From Methanolobus mangrovi (GTDB lineage: Archaea > Halobacteriota > Methanosarcinia > Methanosarcinales > Methanosarcinaceae): 64,000 nucleotides of DNA. Where the stretch lies: contig NZ_CP133594.1 in the NCBI RefSeq assembly GCF_031312535.1, forward strand, positions 2,027,934-2,091,933. The letters are read 5' to 3'. Both the position numbers and the translations under genes were made by a program. Within the stretch, counting starts at the first letter, position 1, and every line of letters begins with the position of its first letter. Below are positions 36,032 through 44,634 of the stretch, one piece after another. Below the pieces are notes generated by a model. It made no database searches. It had not been told where the DNA came from and saw only the letters and a list, made by a program, of their open reading frames with translations.

Positions 36032-37573
36032 TTAGTCTTCTAAAGGAACCGGTTCAGGCTCAAATATACCATGTTCCCTGCGTTCTGCATGCATAGCAGG
36101 CACTCTGTTCCTGGCCTCCCTCTGTGAGTAGAACCATAGAGGAATAAAGAGACAGAGCATGAAGAAACCGACACCTGTTGTTGCCCATCCGAGTTCAAGA
36201 CTGTTGAGATAGACGATACCTATCAGGAAGAATGGTGTGTTCAGGATAGTGGTTGCAAGAGCCACTTTTTTCCATCCTCTTGGAGCCTTGAAAGGTCTTT
36301 CAAGTTTTGAGAATTCCGGATCATTCCTGACTTTCACATAGGTGTAAAGACTTATACCGTTAGCACAGATGTAACCAATTGCAGAAGCAGCAAGAATTGC
36401 TGTCGGAGTTCCAAGAAGAATAAGGAACATGTTGAAAAGAGCATCAACGATCATTGCGTTCATTGGGTGTCCGTGGGAGTTAAGCTTGCTCAAGAATGAT
36501 GGCAGGTTACCTTCAACTGACATTGAATATATAGAACGTGCAGATGAAAGGAAAGCTGTCTGGATAATCAGAAGCATTGCACCTATCAGCATCACTATTG
36601 AAATGGAAGCACCTATCGGACCAAGTGACATATTTGCCAATGGAAGCATCGGGGAGATAGGCTCTGCAAGAACTCCGTCAACTCCAAGAGCACCGATAAC
36701 AGATGTCTGTACCAGCACATAGAGGACAAGGCAAATAGCTCCACAGACCAGCAGGGCTTTTGGAACATCGCTGCTTGGCTTCTTATATTCAGGACCATAG
36801 ATCGCGGCGGTCTCCCATGCAGCAGCACTCCATTCAGCCATTGCAAGAAGTCCGAGAAGAATTAGTATGTGTTCCCAGTCCCAGCTCCAGTCTGTTGGGA
36901 ACCATGAACTTGTGATATTGACCATCTGGAAATCGCCTGTGAAGAATGGGGCGATGGTGATGACCAGAAGTGGGATTAAAGAGATTGCAGCTAAAATAAA
37001 TCCGGCTGCTGCACCGTTCTTGAGTCCCTTTGAATTGATGATCGCAAGGGAACCAAAAATGAAACCTCCTACAACAAGTGCTAGAAGTGTCGAGTTGATA
37101 CCGGCAAGTGAAGGCACCATTCCCTGAATATAGCTTGAAATCAGTATGGCATAGATGGCAAGGACAGGACTCCATCCGAACCAGTAACTCCATGCACTGA
37201 AACCGCCTATGAACTTACCAAATTTGAATTTTCCTTTGTTGTTCTTGTCTTTATCAGAACCGAAGACGGTCTGTGTATAACCAGGAAGGCCTGAGGCTTT
37301 CGGGAATACTGTTGCCAATTCTCCGAATGCGAAGTTCTGTAAGAATCCAAGAAGAACCGTAGCTCCCCAGATAACTATTGCAAAAGACCAGACATAGCTT
37401 GTCAGATATCCTATGGAAGGCAGGATCAATAAAGGAACGCCTAATGCTATTGCGAGTCCCTGCTTCCAGTCGATCGTCCTTTCAAGTTCCTGTGGATCAC
37501 ATATTACTTTACTGCACTGGGCACCATGCTCCCAGTCAATACCAGGTTGTGTACCATCTTTTTTATTGCTCAT
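36032..37573 (-). CDS. APC-family amine/amino acid permease
   Basis: A 513-aa permease with about 12 helices. The N-terminal IDWKQGLAIALGVPLLILPSIG matches APC proteins. Between methylamine genes, import of monomethylamine (MtmP-like) or another amine is likely; substrate is inferred. It ends in an acidic tail (FEPEPVPLED). The ATG at 37573 has only a weak site upstream. It is alone, on the opposite strand to the Msr module. Confidence 0.8.
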   Translation of the reverse strand: MSNKKDGTQPGIDWEHGAQCSKVICDPQELERTIDWKQGLAIALGVPLLILPSIGYLTSYVWSFAIVIWGATVLLGFLQNFAFGELATVFPKASGLPGYTQTVFGSDKDKNNKGKFKFGKFIGGFSAWSYWFGWSPVLAIYAILISSYIQGMVPSLAGINSTLLALVVGGFIFGSLAIINSKGLKNGAAAGFILAAISLIPLLVITIAPFFTGDFQMVNITSSWFPTDWSWDWEHILILLGLLAMAEWSAAAWETAAIYGPEYKKPSSDVPKALLVCGAICLVLYVLVQTSVIGALGVDGVLAEPISPMLPLANMSLGPIGASISIVMLIGAMLLIIQTAFLSSARSIYSMSVEGNLPSFLSKLNSHGHPMNAMIVDALFNMFLILLGTPTAILAASAIGYICANGISLYTYVKVRNDPEFSKLERPFKAPRGWKKVALATTILNTPFFLIGIVYLNSLELGWATTGVGFFMLCLFIPLWFYSQREARNRVPAMHAERREHGIFEPEPVPLED

Positions 37574-37792
37574 TCTACCAACTCATAATTTTTAAAACAA
37601 TAGAGATAGCATGGATTAACGATAGATATATAAGTTGCCTTCAAGTATACTATTTAAGTTTTTCGAACAACGGCTTCTGGTTGCCTCTATTTAAAGTTAT
37701 CTGTGTACTAATATAGTCCATTTAAAAGTGTAAAAAAGAGCCGTATATTAATCAACAGGCATGATCCTTTGCATATGTAAGATTGAAATCAG

Positions 37793-37877
37793 TTGTCAAC
37801 TCCATAAGTACGAGGCTAAATACTCATCTGTGAAAATAGCCATCAACCAATCATCACCGTTGATATGCTGAGCAAGG
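37793..37877 (-). pseudogene. mtbA fragment
   Basis: About 85 bp closely match mtbA2 39323-39408 (the code for INGDDWF and GLALMEF), with several changes and no frame. It is joined directly to an msr fragment of opposite orientation. Confidence 0.85.
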
Positions 37878-38125
37878 AAATCGCTATCTCACTTATCTTA
37901 ACCGATTCCGTCTATGAGAATAGAACAGGATTTTGCAGAGGATCTAGAGAAGTTCAATGACTTTGACACCATAGAACTAAGGATCTCAAGTGAGATGACA
38001 GGCTTTGCAACCCTTGTGAGTAGAGACAGTACAATCGTAAAATACTCATGAGCTTTGGCAGCAATGTAGCAGGGAACTCTTCGATTACTATAAAAAATGG
38101 ATTAAAAGTGGTCGATAAAAGCTGA
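37876..38125 (+). pseudogene. msr regulator fragment (3' half, decayed)
   Basis: It matches 35620-35914 of the intact Msr gene, from the ISLIFTDSVYERM code to the stop, with a deletion around 38025 and frameshifts. Same strand as the intact gene, but 2 kb downstream. A non-functional remnant. Confidence 0.88.
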
Positions 38126-38208
38126 TACTTTTTTAGTAGAAGTTTAGTGTAAGAAAAAAAGTTGTAATCAGCAGACCTGTTTTTCTGCAACAAAATAGTG
38201 GAATCTAC

Positions 38209-38256
38209 CTCTAATTGTAGGGATGAACTTATCCATCCCTATCACTTCAATTAGAG
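38209..38256 (-). repeat. Long imperfect hairpin
   Basis: CTCTAATTG (38209-38217) and TAGGGATG (38218-38225) pair with CATCCCTA (38234-38241) and CAATTAGAG (38248-38256): 17 bp with one 6-nt bulge. It follows the 39-aa ORF by 28 nt. It lacks a T-run, so it may be an RNA structure or a remnant of a small mobile element. Confidence 0.55.
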
Positions 38257-38283
38257 TTTTAAATGGTTACGAAAAAATAACTT

Positions 38284-38403
38284 TTATTCTGTACAGGATA
38301 CATGTGCTTTATTTGGAGTTTTTACGTCTCTCAATCTGACTCCATGCAATACAGGTGGTAATGGTGATGCAGTAAATACTCGGTCTTCTAATTTTTCAGA
38401 CAT
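38284..38403 (-). CDS. 39-aa small ORF
   Basis: The ATG at 38403 has a good site (AAAAGGAG) and a TATA-rich region (about 38470-38490) upstream. The product begins MSEKLEDRVFTASPLPPVLHG and ends in VSCTE. Nothing similar is known to me. The good start signals argue for a real gene. Confidence 0.5.
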   Translation of the reverse strand: MSEKLEDRVFTASPLPPVLHGVRLRDVKTPNKAHVSCTE

Positions 38404-38771
38404 AACTATGTTCTCCTTTTAGTTTTGATTGTTTTTCATCCGGCTATATAGTAACCGGCATCTTTGTACTGACTTTATATTATTTATAATTTTGCATATA
38501 TTGCATACTGATCCTGTTAAGTTAAGATGGCAGATTGGTGAAATCCAGTATAGAAGAACAAATAATTTTCAATTTACCCAAGAAAGAAATCATAAATAGA
38601 ATATCAGCTGCCCCAAAGTAAGAAGAAAGACAGAAGACCAAGCTCCACAGAATTGGTTTTAAAGTAATAATTTAGAAGGATTGATATTCAGAATTACAAC
38701 ATCATTACCAGAATATTACTGCATCATGATTCTCAGGCTGGTTGATGCTCTAACTTTATAATAAAAAAGAG
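38404..38771. other. Spacer without clear genes
   Basis: AT-rich, with the promoter of the 39-aa ORF on the left. I see no ORF, tRNA or strong hairpin up to the terminator element at 38772. Confidence 0.4.
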
Positions 38772-38818
38772 TCTCCGGGAAAGGGACTACTCATTGAAAG
38801 GATTCGACCCGGAGAAAT
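38772..38818 (-). terminator. CTCCGGG terminator element, copy C
   Basis: CTCCGGG/CCCGGAG stem with a 30-nt loop and the minus-strand tail CTCTTTTTTATTA. It starts 19 nt after the mtbA2 stop and is closely related to copies A and B. Confidence 0.65.
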
Positions 38819-38837
38819 GAATGATTTTTTGATTGTT

Positions 38838-39857
38838 TCAGTATTTGTGGTTCTTTGCCATCTTTACCATTGCCTGAAGGTTCTCGGTAGGAGTCTTGCT
38901 AACAATACCACATCCAGGTGCCAGCAAACCAATTCCTGCATCCAGTACCTTCTGTGACTCTTCCCTGATATCCTCAGGTGTCCTGTTCCAGAGCATATTA
39001 ACAGGATCAAGATTACCCACGATCACAGCTTTGTCAACCTTACTCACAGCTGTTGCAACATCTACATTCTGATCGACACTAATGCCATCCACACCGGATG
39101 ATTCCATGAGTGCAAGACCCTGGGTGGTATCACCACAGATGTGCAGAACAGTGGTTACATTGAGCTCACGCATGGCATCACAGATCCTCTTGTGATAAGG
39201 TACCACGAATTTCTGGTAGAACTCAGCACCAATTAGCTGGGCACTTGCCGTTGGGTCGATGATGACCATTGTATCAGCACCGTTCTCCACCATTTTCTTT
39301 GCGTATGCAATATTGAACCCGGTTGTGAACTCCATTAGTGCAAGGCCAAATGCCTCGTCTGTGAAAATAGCCATGAACCAATCATCACCGTTGATATGCT
39401 GAGCAAGGGAAAAAGGACCGATCATGCTTCCCATAATAGGAAGTTTGTCACCGTACTTGGCTGCAAGGATCTTTATAGCGTCACAAACAACACCGATCCT
39501 ACCGTGGTCAAGGCTATAACCTTCGAGTTTTGAGATGTCCTCAACGGTCTTTACAACATGACCGACAACGGATGGCTGCTGCTCCTGAGTACCGGCTTTG
39601 ATCTCACATCCGAAGAACTCAGCTTCCGCAGTTATATCGAAAGGCACACGGACAGCTTCAAATCCAACGACTGTATGTCCAGCTTCTGCAAGTGCTGCCA
39701 TTTTTTCAGCATCATCATTGGCTTCTGGCCAAAAAGCACCACAGGCTTCCATCTGCTCTACTGTTCCTGTCTGGGTGACTGAGACAGCAGGCATCCTGTC
39801 AACTGCTTGACCGGTTAATGCACGTGCTAACCTTTCTTTTGGGGTATATTCTGTCAT
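38838..39857 (-). CDS. mtbA: Methylcobamide:coenzyme M methyltransferase MtbA, copy 2
   Basis: 339 aa with the same zinc site as copy 1 ([10 protein letters not shown] and APGCG). It differs from MtbA1 at scattered surface positions, so it is an older paralog rather than a converted copy. It is the last gene of a permease/SOR-like operon that starts behind mtmB3. The ATG at 39857 follows a CAGGAG site. Confidence 0.95.
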   Translation of the reverse strand: MTEYTPKERLARALTGQAVDRMPAVSVTQTGTVEQMEACGAFWPEANDDAEKMAALAEAGHTVVGFEAVRVPFDITAEAEFFGCEIKAGTQEQQPSVVGHVVKTVEDISKLEGYSLDHGRIGVVCDAIKILAAKYGDKLPIMGSMIGPFSLAQHINGDDWFMAIFTDEAFGLALMEFTTGFNIAYAKKMVENGADTMVIIDPTASAQLIGAEFYQKFVVPYHKRICDAMRELNVTTVLHICGDTTQGLALMESSGVDGISVDQNVDVATAVSKVDKAVIVGNLDPVNMLWNRTPEDIREESQKVLDAGIGLLAPGCGIVSKTPTENLQAMVKMAKNHKY

Positions 39858-39895
39858 AAATTAAAACTCCTGAAAATAAAAGTTGAGCCTCAGAA

Positions 39896-40378
39896 CTATA
39901 ATTCTGGTCCCCACCTACACTTTTTTCCAGGTTTTGAAATTGCAGAAGTTATTTCAATTCCCGCTGAACCCTCCCATAGGCCATGTACGTTGCAGCTTTC
40001 AACAGCTCTTAATATCACAATGGCTGATCGGGTACCACAAGTACCACATACACCAAATCCATGAATTCTGCAGTTCATTATCTCACGTGCAGAGATCATA
40101 TCCTCAGTTCCAACCACTGTAAAAACTGCTTCAGCTTTTCCGTCTGTTGGTTTTAATTCCTTTTTCCCGACAAAATCACCATTTATGTGTAATTCTACCC
40201 ATTGGATGTAATGATCCTCTTCCATCACATGAGCAATATCCCCAATCGTAACTTTTACCTCAAAAGGCTCACCTGCTGTTACCTCCACAGGAGCTTCAAT
40301 GACAGGAACATGTTTTTTTTCCATGTCAGTAAGGTTTTGATTATCCTTTGCTCGTTGAACATTGATATCTGATATCAT
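39896..40378 (-). CDS. Superoxide-reductase-like (class II SORL) protein with doubled Cys-His loop
   Basis: 160 aa of the neelaredoxin/desulfoferrodoxin fold. Expected Fe ligands: His23 (EKKHVPVIE), His50, His56 (EEDHYIQWVEL), Cys129 and His132 (CNVHGLWEG). An extra piece before the last strand, NCRIHGFGVCGTCG (Cys103, His106, Cys111, Cys114), repeats the Cys-x-x-His-Gly pattern and adds a C-x2-C pair. It may reduce superoxide or carry electrons for oxygen-sensitive corrinoid proteins; both are guesses. Start ATG 40378 after GGTGA; the frame opens 6 codons earlier. It stops in TAG, one sense codon before a TGA. Confidence 0.75.
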   Translation of the reverse strand: MISDINVQRAKDNQNLTDMEKKHVPVIEAPVEVTAGEPFEVKVTIGDIAHVMEEDHYIQWVELHINGDFVGKKELKPTDGKAEAVFTVVGTEDMISAREIMNCRIHGFGVCGTCGTRSAIVILRAVESCNVHGLWEGSAGIEITSAISKPGKKCRWGPEL

Positions 40379-40435
40379 AAATTTCACCTGATACATTATA
40401 TTTTTTCAAATAGGCATCTCAGTCTAAAAAGGTAA

Positions 40436-40457
40436 ATGTCAGTGTTCCCACTGACAT
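40436..40457 (-). promoter_or_regulatory. Perfect GNRA hairpin after a UAG stop
   Basis: ATGTCAGTG-GGAA-CACTGACAT on the minus strand: 9 perfect pairs with a GGAA (GNRA) loop. It begins 6 nt after the TAG of the 81-aa gene and ends 57 nt before the SORL start. Confidence 0.65.
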
Positions 40458-40463
40458 GCTTCT

Positions 40464-40709
40464 CTAAAACTTATAGTGGCTTACCGAGTGGTATAACATA
40501 ATTACAAAGAATGCAATTATAACTGCCAGTAAGCTGAAAAAGCCTACCGGATCCCACAAGAATTGAATGGCACCGGTTTCTGTCCATCCGACAAGCACTG
40601 AACCTTGTATTTGTGTGGGTACCACCAGGCAGATGAAGGCAAGTATGAATATGAATATAATATCAAATGCCTCCATCATCCAGCTTTGTTTCTTCGTATC
40701 TTCATTCAT
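40464..40709 (-). CDS. 81-aa membrane protein of the permease operon, ending in UAG
   Basis: Two hydrophobic helices (about 14-33 and 52-72) and a C-terminus SVSHYKF. The stop is TAG at 40464-40466, 6 nt before a GNRA hairpin. If the UAG were read as pyrrolysine the protein would gain 15 residues and end at the TGA at 40419-40421. The ATG follows GAGGT. Probably a permease partner with the 87-aa protein; function unknown. Confidence 0.75.
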   Translation of the reverse strand: MNEDTKKQSWMMEAFDIIFIFILAFICLVVPTQIQGSVLVGWTETGAIQFLWDPVGFFSLLAVIIAFFVIMLYHSVSHYKF

Positions 40710-40719
40710 ATTAGCAACC

Positions 40720-40983
40720 TCAATCGTAGTATTTGAAATCGAACATATGTTGCTTAATTGAGTGGCGTACCTGCCAGTAACCTATGATCTCAATTCCCAC
40801 TACCAATCCAAAGAACAGGACATAGATTCCTATAATTGAAGAGGAAACTGCAGGACCTGCCAGGGACAATACGTTATAGACCACATAACCCTCTATAATG
40901 ATCAGCAATGCTATCGCACCTGCTATCAAATATGTGTCCTTTGCGAATGCCCCCTTATATTTTGCTTCGTTAATTCCATCCAT
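40720..40983 (-). CDS. 87-aa membrane protein of the permease operon
   Basis: Two hydrophobic helices (about 18-38 and 48-68), then a basic, aromatic tail (HSIKQHMFDFKYYD). Good AAGGAGTG site. It starts 5 bp after the permease stop and is followed by the 81-aa gene after 10 bp. These small proteins are likely subunits or helpers of the APC permease. Unknown family. Confidence 0.75.
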   Translation of the reverse strand: MDGINEAKYKGAFAKDTYLIAGAIALLIIIEGYVVYNVLSLAGPAVSSSIIGIYVLFFGLVVGIEIIGYWQVRHSIKQHMFDFKYYD

Positions 40984-40988
40984 TCATA

Positions 40989-42383
40989 TCACTCCTTTTC
41001 AATATGATGACTTGGGTTTGGCCATCCCATTTCCCTTTTCCAATCGAAGTCTTTCTGATGCTTCTTGTGCCTGTTGTGGAAATAGAAGTATGCGATCAGA
41101 TAGAAGACCAGGGCAAAGATAAGATTGTATCTATATCCCCAGAATAGCGTGGACATGATAGTGATAGCTATTGCCATTGCAAAGTAAGATATCCATGGTT
41201 GTAGCGGGCTCACGAATGGTCGCACCTTGTTAATGTGTGTTGGGAACATTTTTCTGAAACGTATCAGAGAGAATGGTATCAAAACATAGCAAAGCAACCC
41301 GGATACAATAGAGAAGGTAATGACCTGATCCAGATAACCACTGAATGCAAAAGCTATTGCAATAGGCATTGTGAAAATAACTGCCTTATAGGGTGTCTGA
41401 TACCTTGGGTGCACTGAAGCGAACCAATTGGACACAAAATGATCTCTTGAAAGAGCAAACCATGACCTTGAGGAGTCACAAACACATCCATTTGCACTGG
41501 AAAGGCATGTCAGCAATGTTCCAAGTCCCAAAAGAGCAATCAGGAAATACACGCCACTGGTCTGCGCAGCTTCAAACAGCGGATAAACTGAAACTCCAAG
41601 ACCTTCTGCAGGTATATTGGAAGGAAGCAGACTTGCACATATGAAGAGCGTCATTGCTGCTCCGACAAGAAGTGTGATCATTCCTGCCTGTTGTCCAAGA
41701 GGTACTGCCCTTGAAGGATGTTTACACTCCTCAGCACACATGGCTGCTCCTTCTATTCCCAGGAAGAACCACGGACCAAACTGCAAAGCTGCAAACAGAC
41801 CTATCATTCCATTTGGCATTGCTCCATGGAAAAGGTTCTCCGGATGAAGCTCAAATACACCACCGAATGTTCCTGAGAAGAAGAACAATATAATTGCAAG
41901 GAAAGCGATAGCAGTCATAAAGAAGTTAAGCGTTAATGCAGCTACGACACCTCTGTAATTAATGAACGTAAGTGTTGCTATTACCAATAATGTTACAGGG
42001 AATACCTGCAATTCAGGGAATATCTCTTGTGCTATAAAGGCAACAACAATAGCATCTGCAGCTTCCAGGGCTATGTATTCCATATATACTGCAAGACCTA
42101 CACTTGCTGCTGCACCTGGTCCAACGAACAAACGTGCCCAGTCATAAGGACCCCCTGCCAATTTTGTCGCGGATCCCAGTTCACTTGCACACAAAGAGAT
42201 GATCACGTACATTGTTCCTGCAACAAGCATTGCAAGCAGTGCACCCAGAATTCCTCCCTTTGCCACAGTGAAATTCCACCCCATGAACTCGCCTACAAGA
42301 ACTATCCCCACTCCCAATGCCCATACGTGATAGGGCCTGAGGGTCTTGACGAGTCCTGGCGATTCTGTCACTTCATCAGTCAA
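40989..42383 (-). CDS. APC-family permease (ethanolamine/amine type)
   Basis: A 464-aa permease of about 12 helices. The start is a TTG following AGAGGTGAT, 4 bp after the stop of the 36-aa gene. The sequence LRPYHVWALGVGIVLVGEFM and ADAIVVAFIAQEIF is like ethanolamine-type APC transporters, which carry small amines. In an operon with mtbA and behind mtmCB, methylamine uptake is the natural guess. It differs clearly from the permeases at 13860 and 36032. Confidence 0.82.
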   Translation of the reverse strand: MTDEVTESPGLVKTLRPYHVWALGVGIVLVGEFMGWNFTVAKGGILGALLAMLVAGTMYVIISLCASELGSATKLAGGPYDWARLFVGPGAAASVGLAVYMEYIALEAADAIVVAFIAQEIFPELQVFPVTLLVIATLTFINYRGVVAALTLNFFMTAIAFLAIILFFFSGTFGGVFELHPENLFHGAMPNGMIGLFAALQFGPWFFLGIEGAAMCAEECKHPSRAVPLGQQAGMITLLVGAAMTLFICASLLPSNIPAEGLGVSVYPLFEAAQTSGVYFLIALLGLGTLLTCLSSANGCVCDSSRSWFALSRDHFVSNWFASVHPRYQTPYKAVIFTMPIAIAFAFSGYLDQVITFSIVSGLLCYVLIPFSLIRFRKMFPTHINKVRPFVSPLQPWISYFAMAIAITIMSTLFWGYRYNLIFALVFYLIAYFYFHNRHKKHQKDFDWKREMGWPNPSHHIEKE

Positions 42384-42387
42384 ATCA

Positions 42388-42498
42388 TCACCTCTTTAAT
42401 TTTTTGGATGTTTTGCTTGCATCAAGCAAGACCCATCCGATCAACGCAAAGGCCAGCAAATATATTATCCCGTTAATGATCGTCCAATATGCATCCAT
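42388..42498 (-). CDS. 36-aa single-helix membrane peptide before the permease
   Basis: The ATG at 42498 follows a strong AGGAGGT and gives MDAYWTIINGIIYLLAFALI and a basic tail ending KKLKR. One membrane helix. The stop TGA is 4 bp before the permease start. Its length and position recall the 49-aa peptide of the mttP operon, and tiny helical partners of transporters are known in other systems. Function inferred only. Confidence 0.7.
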   Translation of the reverse strand: MDAYWTIINGIIYLLAFALIGWVLLDASKTSKKLKR

Positions 42499-42552
42499 TG
42501 GAAAACCTCCTTTCTTACACATAATTATTCTTAGTTAGTTCAATAAAAAATG

Positions 42553-42574
42553 CCAGCGATACTCTTCGCTGGCG
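42553..42574 (-). terminator. Hairpin after mtmB3
   Basis: GCCAGCG-ATACTCTT-CGCTGGC: 7-bp stem between mtmB3 and the 36-aa gene, like the one after mtmB1. On the minus strand a short T-rich stretch (ATTTTTTATTG) follows. It may cause partial termination before the permease operon. Confidence 0.65.
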
Positions 42575-42593
42575 AACTCTTCCAAATAATGGA

Positions 42594-43970
42594 TTAGAAA
42601 ACCAATCCAAGTTCTTCCAGTTTCTTACGTGCGCCGTCGTAGACCTTCATGTACTCATCAGTTGGCGTTACGGTAGCAATATCATAACATTCCTGGAAGG
42701 TCTTACCTTCTGGTGCTTTTGCATAGTTGCCTTCATAAGAGCTTACAAGAGCATCAAGGACCTTGTTGACCTCGGAAATGTCCATTCCTGCTGTTGCCCT
42801 TGCGACTTCTCCCATCATTCTTGCTTCCATACCTGTGGTCTTGTCCTGGACAACACCCTTTGCAGCTGCCACACCGGAGAGGATCTCACGGCCAGATGCT
42901 GTGTCAGTTATGGACTGAGCAGATGCTTCAAGCAGACACATCTCGGTACATGGACCTGCACATGGATAGTACTGGTTACCTGAGATTATGTTTGTGAATT
43001 CTGAGATGGTTGCACATGTCCATCCTGCGATCATGAGGGTCTCACGAGTGTTGGTTGATCCCCAGCGGATGTGGACCGGACCGTCAAGGTGCCAGCTTGC
43101 ATTGCTCATTACAAATGCATTGATGTGGGTTGCGATATCAACGATAGCAGTTTCTTCTATGCCGCCGGCATAGCCACCAAAGATAGGCATCTGCTCATCC
43201 ATGATGATGTCACTGTTACCCTGATAGTGGGCCATTACACAAATTGCGTCAAGGTCGATCTTAAGCTCGTTGAGCTGTGATACTTCGTGACTGTCACTGC
43301 AAACCATGCCACCGGCACAGTCAGCAGAGATATTTCCCTGAGCGGACAGGGAAGTCTCTGGTCCCTATATGCCCATGCCTGGCCTTCCGGCCATTGCAGC
43401 TGCGGTCTTGATCAGCCTTGTTTCGGTCTTGGCTGCAAGAACTTCGTATGGGCTCTTTGGTATTGGTGGTTTGCCACGGACTGTCATCATGACACCGTTG
43501 ACAATTGTATCGACCTCTTTCTCAAGAGCGTAGCTCATGTGAACTGGCATGAACATGTCCTCAGAAATTGGGGAACCTGTTGGACCACCCTGAACTATTG
43601 GCTTTCTCTTGTCGCCAACACTTCTCTTCTGGACCCTTACAGCGTCTCTGCCGGTTCCGATTGTGAATTCCTTCTGGACGTTGTTGATTGCGTCCCAGAT
43701 CTCATCTTCTGTGTATTTTACTACACGGCTTGTGTCGGTACAGAAGATACCACAGTCAAGTAACATCTCGAAACCTGCTTTGAACAGGTTTTCCATCATG
43801 TCCTTGTCAGTAGGAACGAACTCGTTCTTGAAATCAAGGTTATATTTCTGTTTGAGCTCCATTGCCTTCATAGGGATTGTCATAAGGTCCCAGTCATCCT
43901 GGGTAACTTTCTGTCCCTTCTTTGCACGCTCGTAGAATTCATAGCAATCTAATGATCTTGAAAATGTCAT
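42594..43970 (-). CDS. mtmB: Monomethylamine methyltransferase MtmB, copy 3 (pyrrolysine protein)
   Basis: 458 aa with Pyl202 at the TAG 43367-43365. The N-terminus MTFSRSLDCYEFYERA differs slightly from copies 1 and 2, and the spacer before the UAG has ADCAG rather than SDCVG downstream of it. The region 42921-43277 is identical to mtmB1. A PYLIS-like hairpin lies at 43334-43353. mtmC3 is 13 bp upstream. Confidence 0.97.
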
Positions 43971-43983
43971 TTTATATACCCCC

Positions 43984-44634
43984 TTATTTCATGAGTCCTA
44001 ATGCTACACGTGCTGCATCTGCTGCATTCTCTGCTGTTGCGTCTGCTCCGATCTCTGCTATCCATCCATCTGAAACAGGTGCACCACCGAACATGATCTT
44101 TACAGAATCTCTGAGGTTTTCTTCTACAAGAGCTTCCACTGTGTCTTTCTGACCCAGCATGGATGTGGTCATGAGTGCGGATCCCACAAGGATTACTTTG
44201 TTACCCTGAAGCTTTTTGACTTCAGCTAATATGGTATCATTTGGTACATCAACACCAAGATCCACTATCTTGAAACCATTTGCACCAAGCATGGTTGAAA
44301 CTAAACGGTGACCAATGTCGTGGATGTCACCTTCCTGTACAAAAGTGATAGCTGTTCCAACGCCTTCTCCGGTCTTTTCATCTGCAAGTATAGGGGTAAG
44401 AATCTCCATTGCAGCATTCATAGCCTTTGCAGACATCATGATCTGTGGAAGATAGATCTCTGCTGCTTCAAACTTATCTCCTATGATCTTCATACCTACC
44501 GAAAGGCCGCCTTCTATCGCTTCAACAGCACTGATACCTGCATCCACAGCTTCCTGGGTGGCTGCAGCACAGCCGTTGATATCCTGCAAAACTATAGCAT
44601 CTCTGAGTTTATCTAAAATTTCTTGTTTTCCCAT
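43984..44634 (-). CDS. mtmC: Monomethylamine corrinoid protein MtmC, copy 3
   Basis: A 216-aa corrinoid protein with EGDIHDIG and the His ligand near residue 105. It is the most divergent of the three MtmC copies and lacks two residues in the acidic linker (DEKTGEGVG against EEKGADDEGVG). The start at 44634 follows AAGGTG; the long upstream extension is rejected. The promoter is a GCTATATATTG box at about 44777-44792. Confidence 0.95.
   Translation of the reverse strand: MGKQEILDKLRDAIVLQDINGCAAATQEAVDAGISAVEAIEGGLSVGMKIIGDKFEAAEIYLPQIMMSAKAMNAAMEILTPILADEKTGEGVGTAITFVQEGDIHDIGHRLVSTMLGANGFKIVDLGVDVPNDTILAEVKKLQGNKVILVGSALMTTSMLGQKDTVEALVEENLRDSVKIMFGGAPVSDGWIAEIGADATAENAADAARVALGLMK

Larger units (their letters stand above)
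37574..38208. other. Region with gene remnants
   Basis: Left part: promoter of the permease on the minus strand. Middle: joined fragments of mtbA and an msr gene. It looks like a decayed rearrangement site; no intact ORF of note. Confidence 0.5.
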
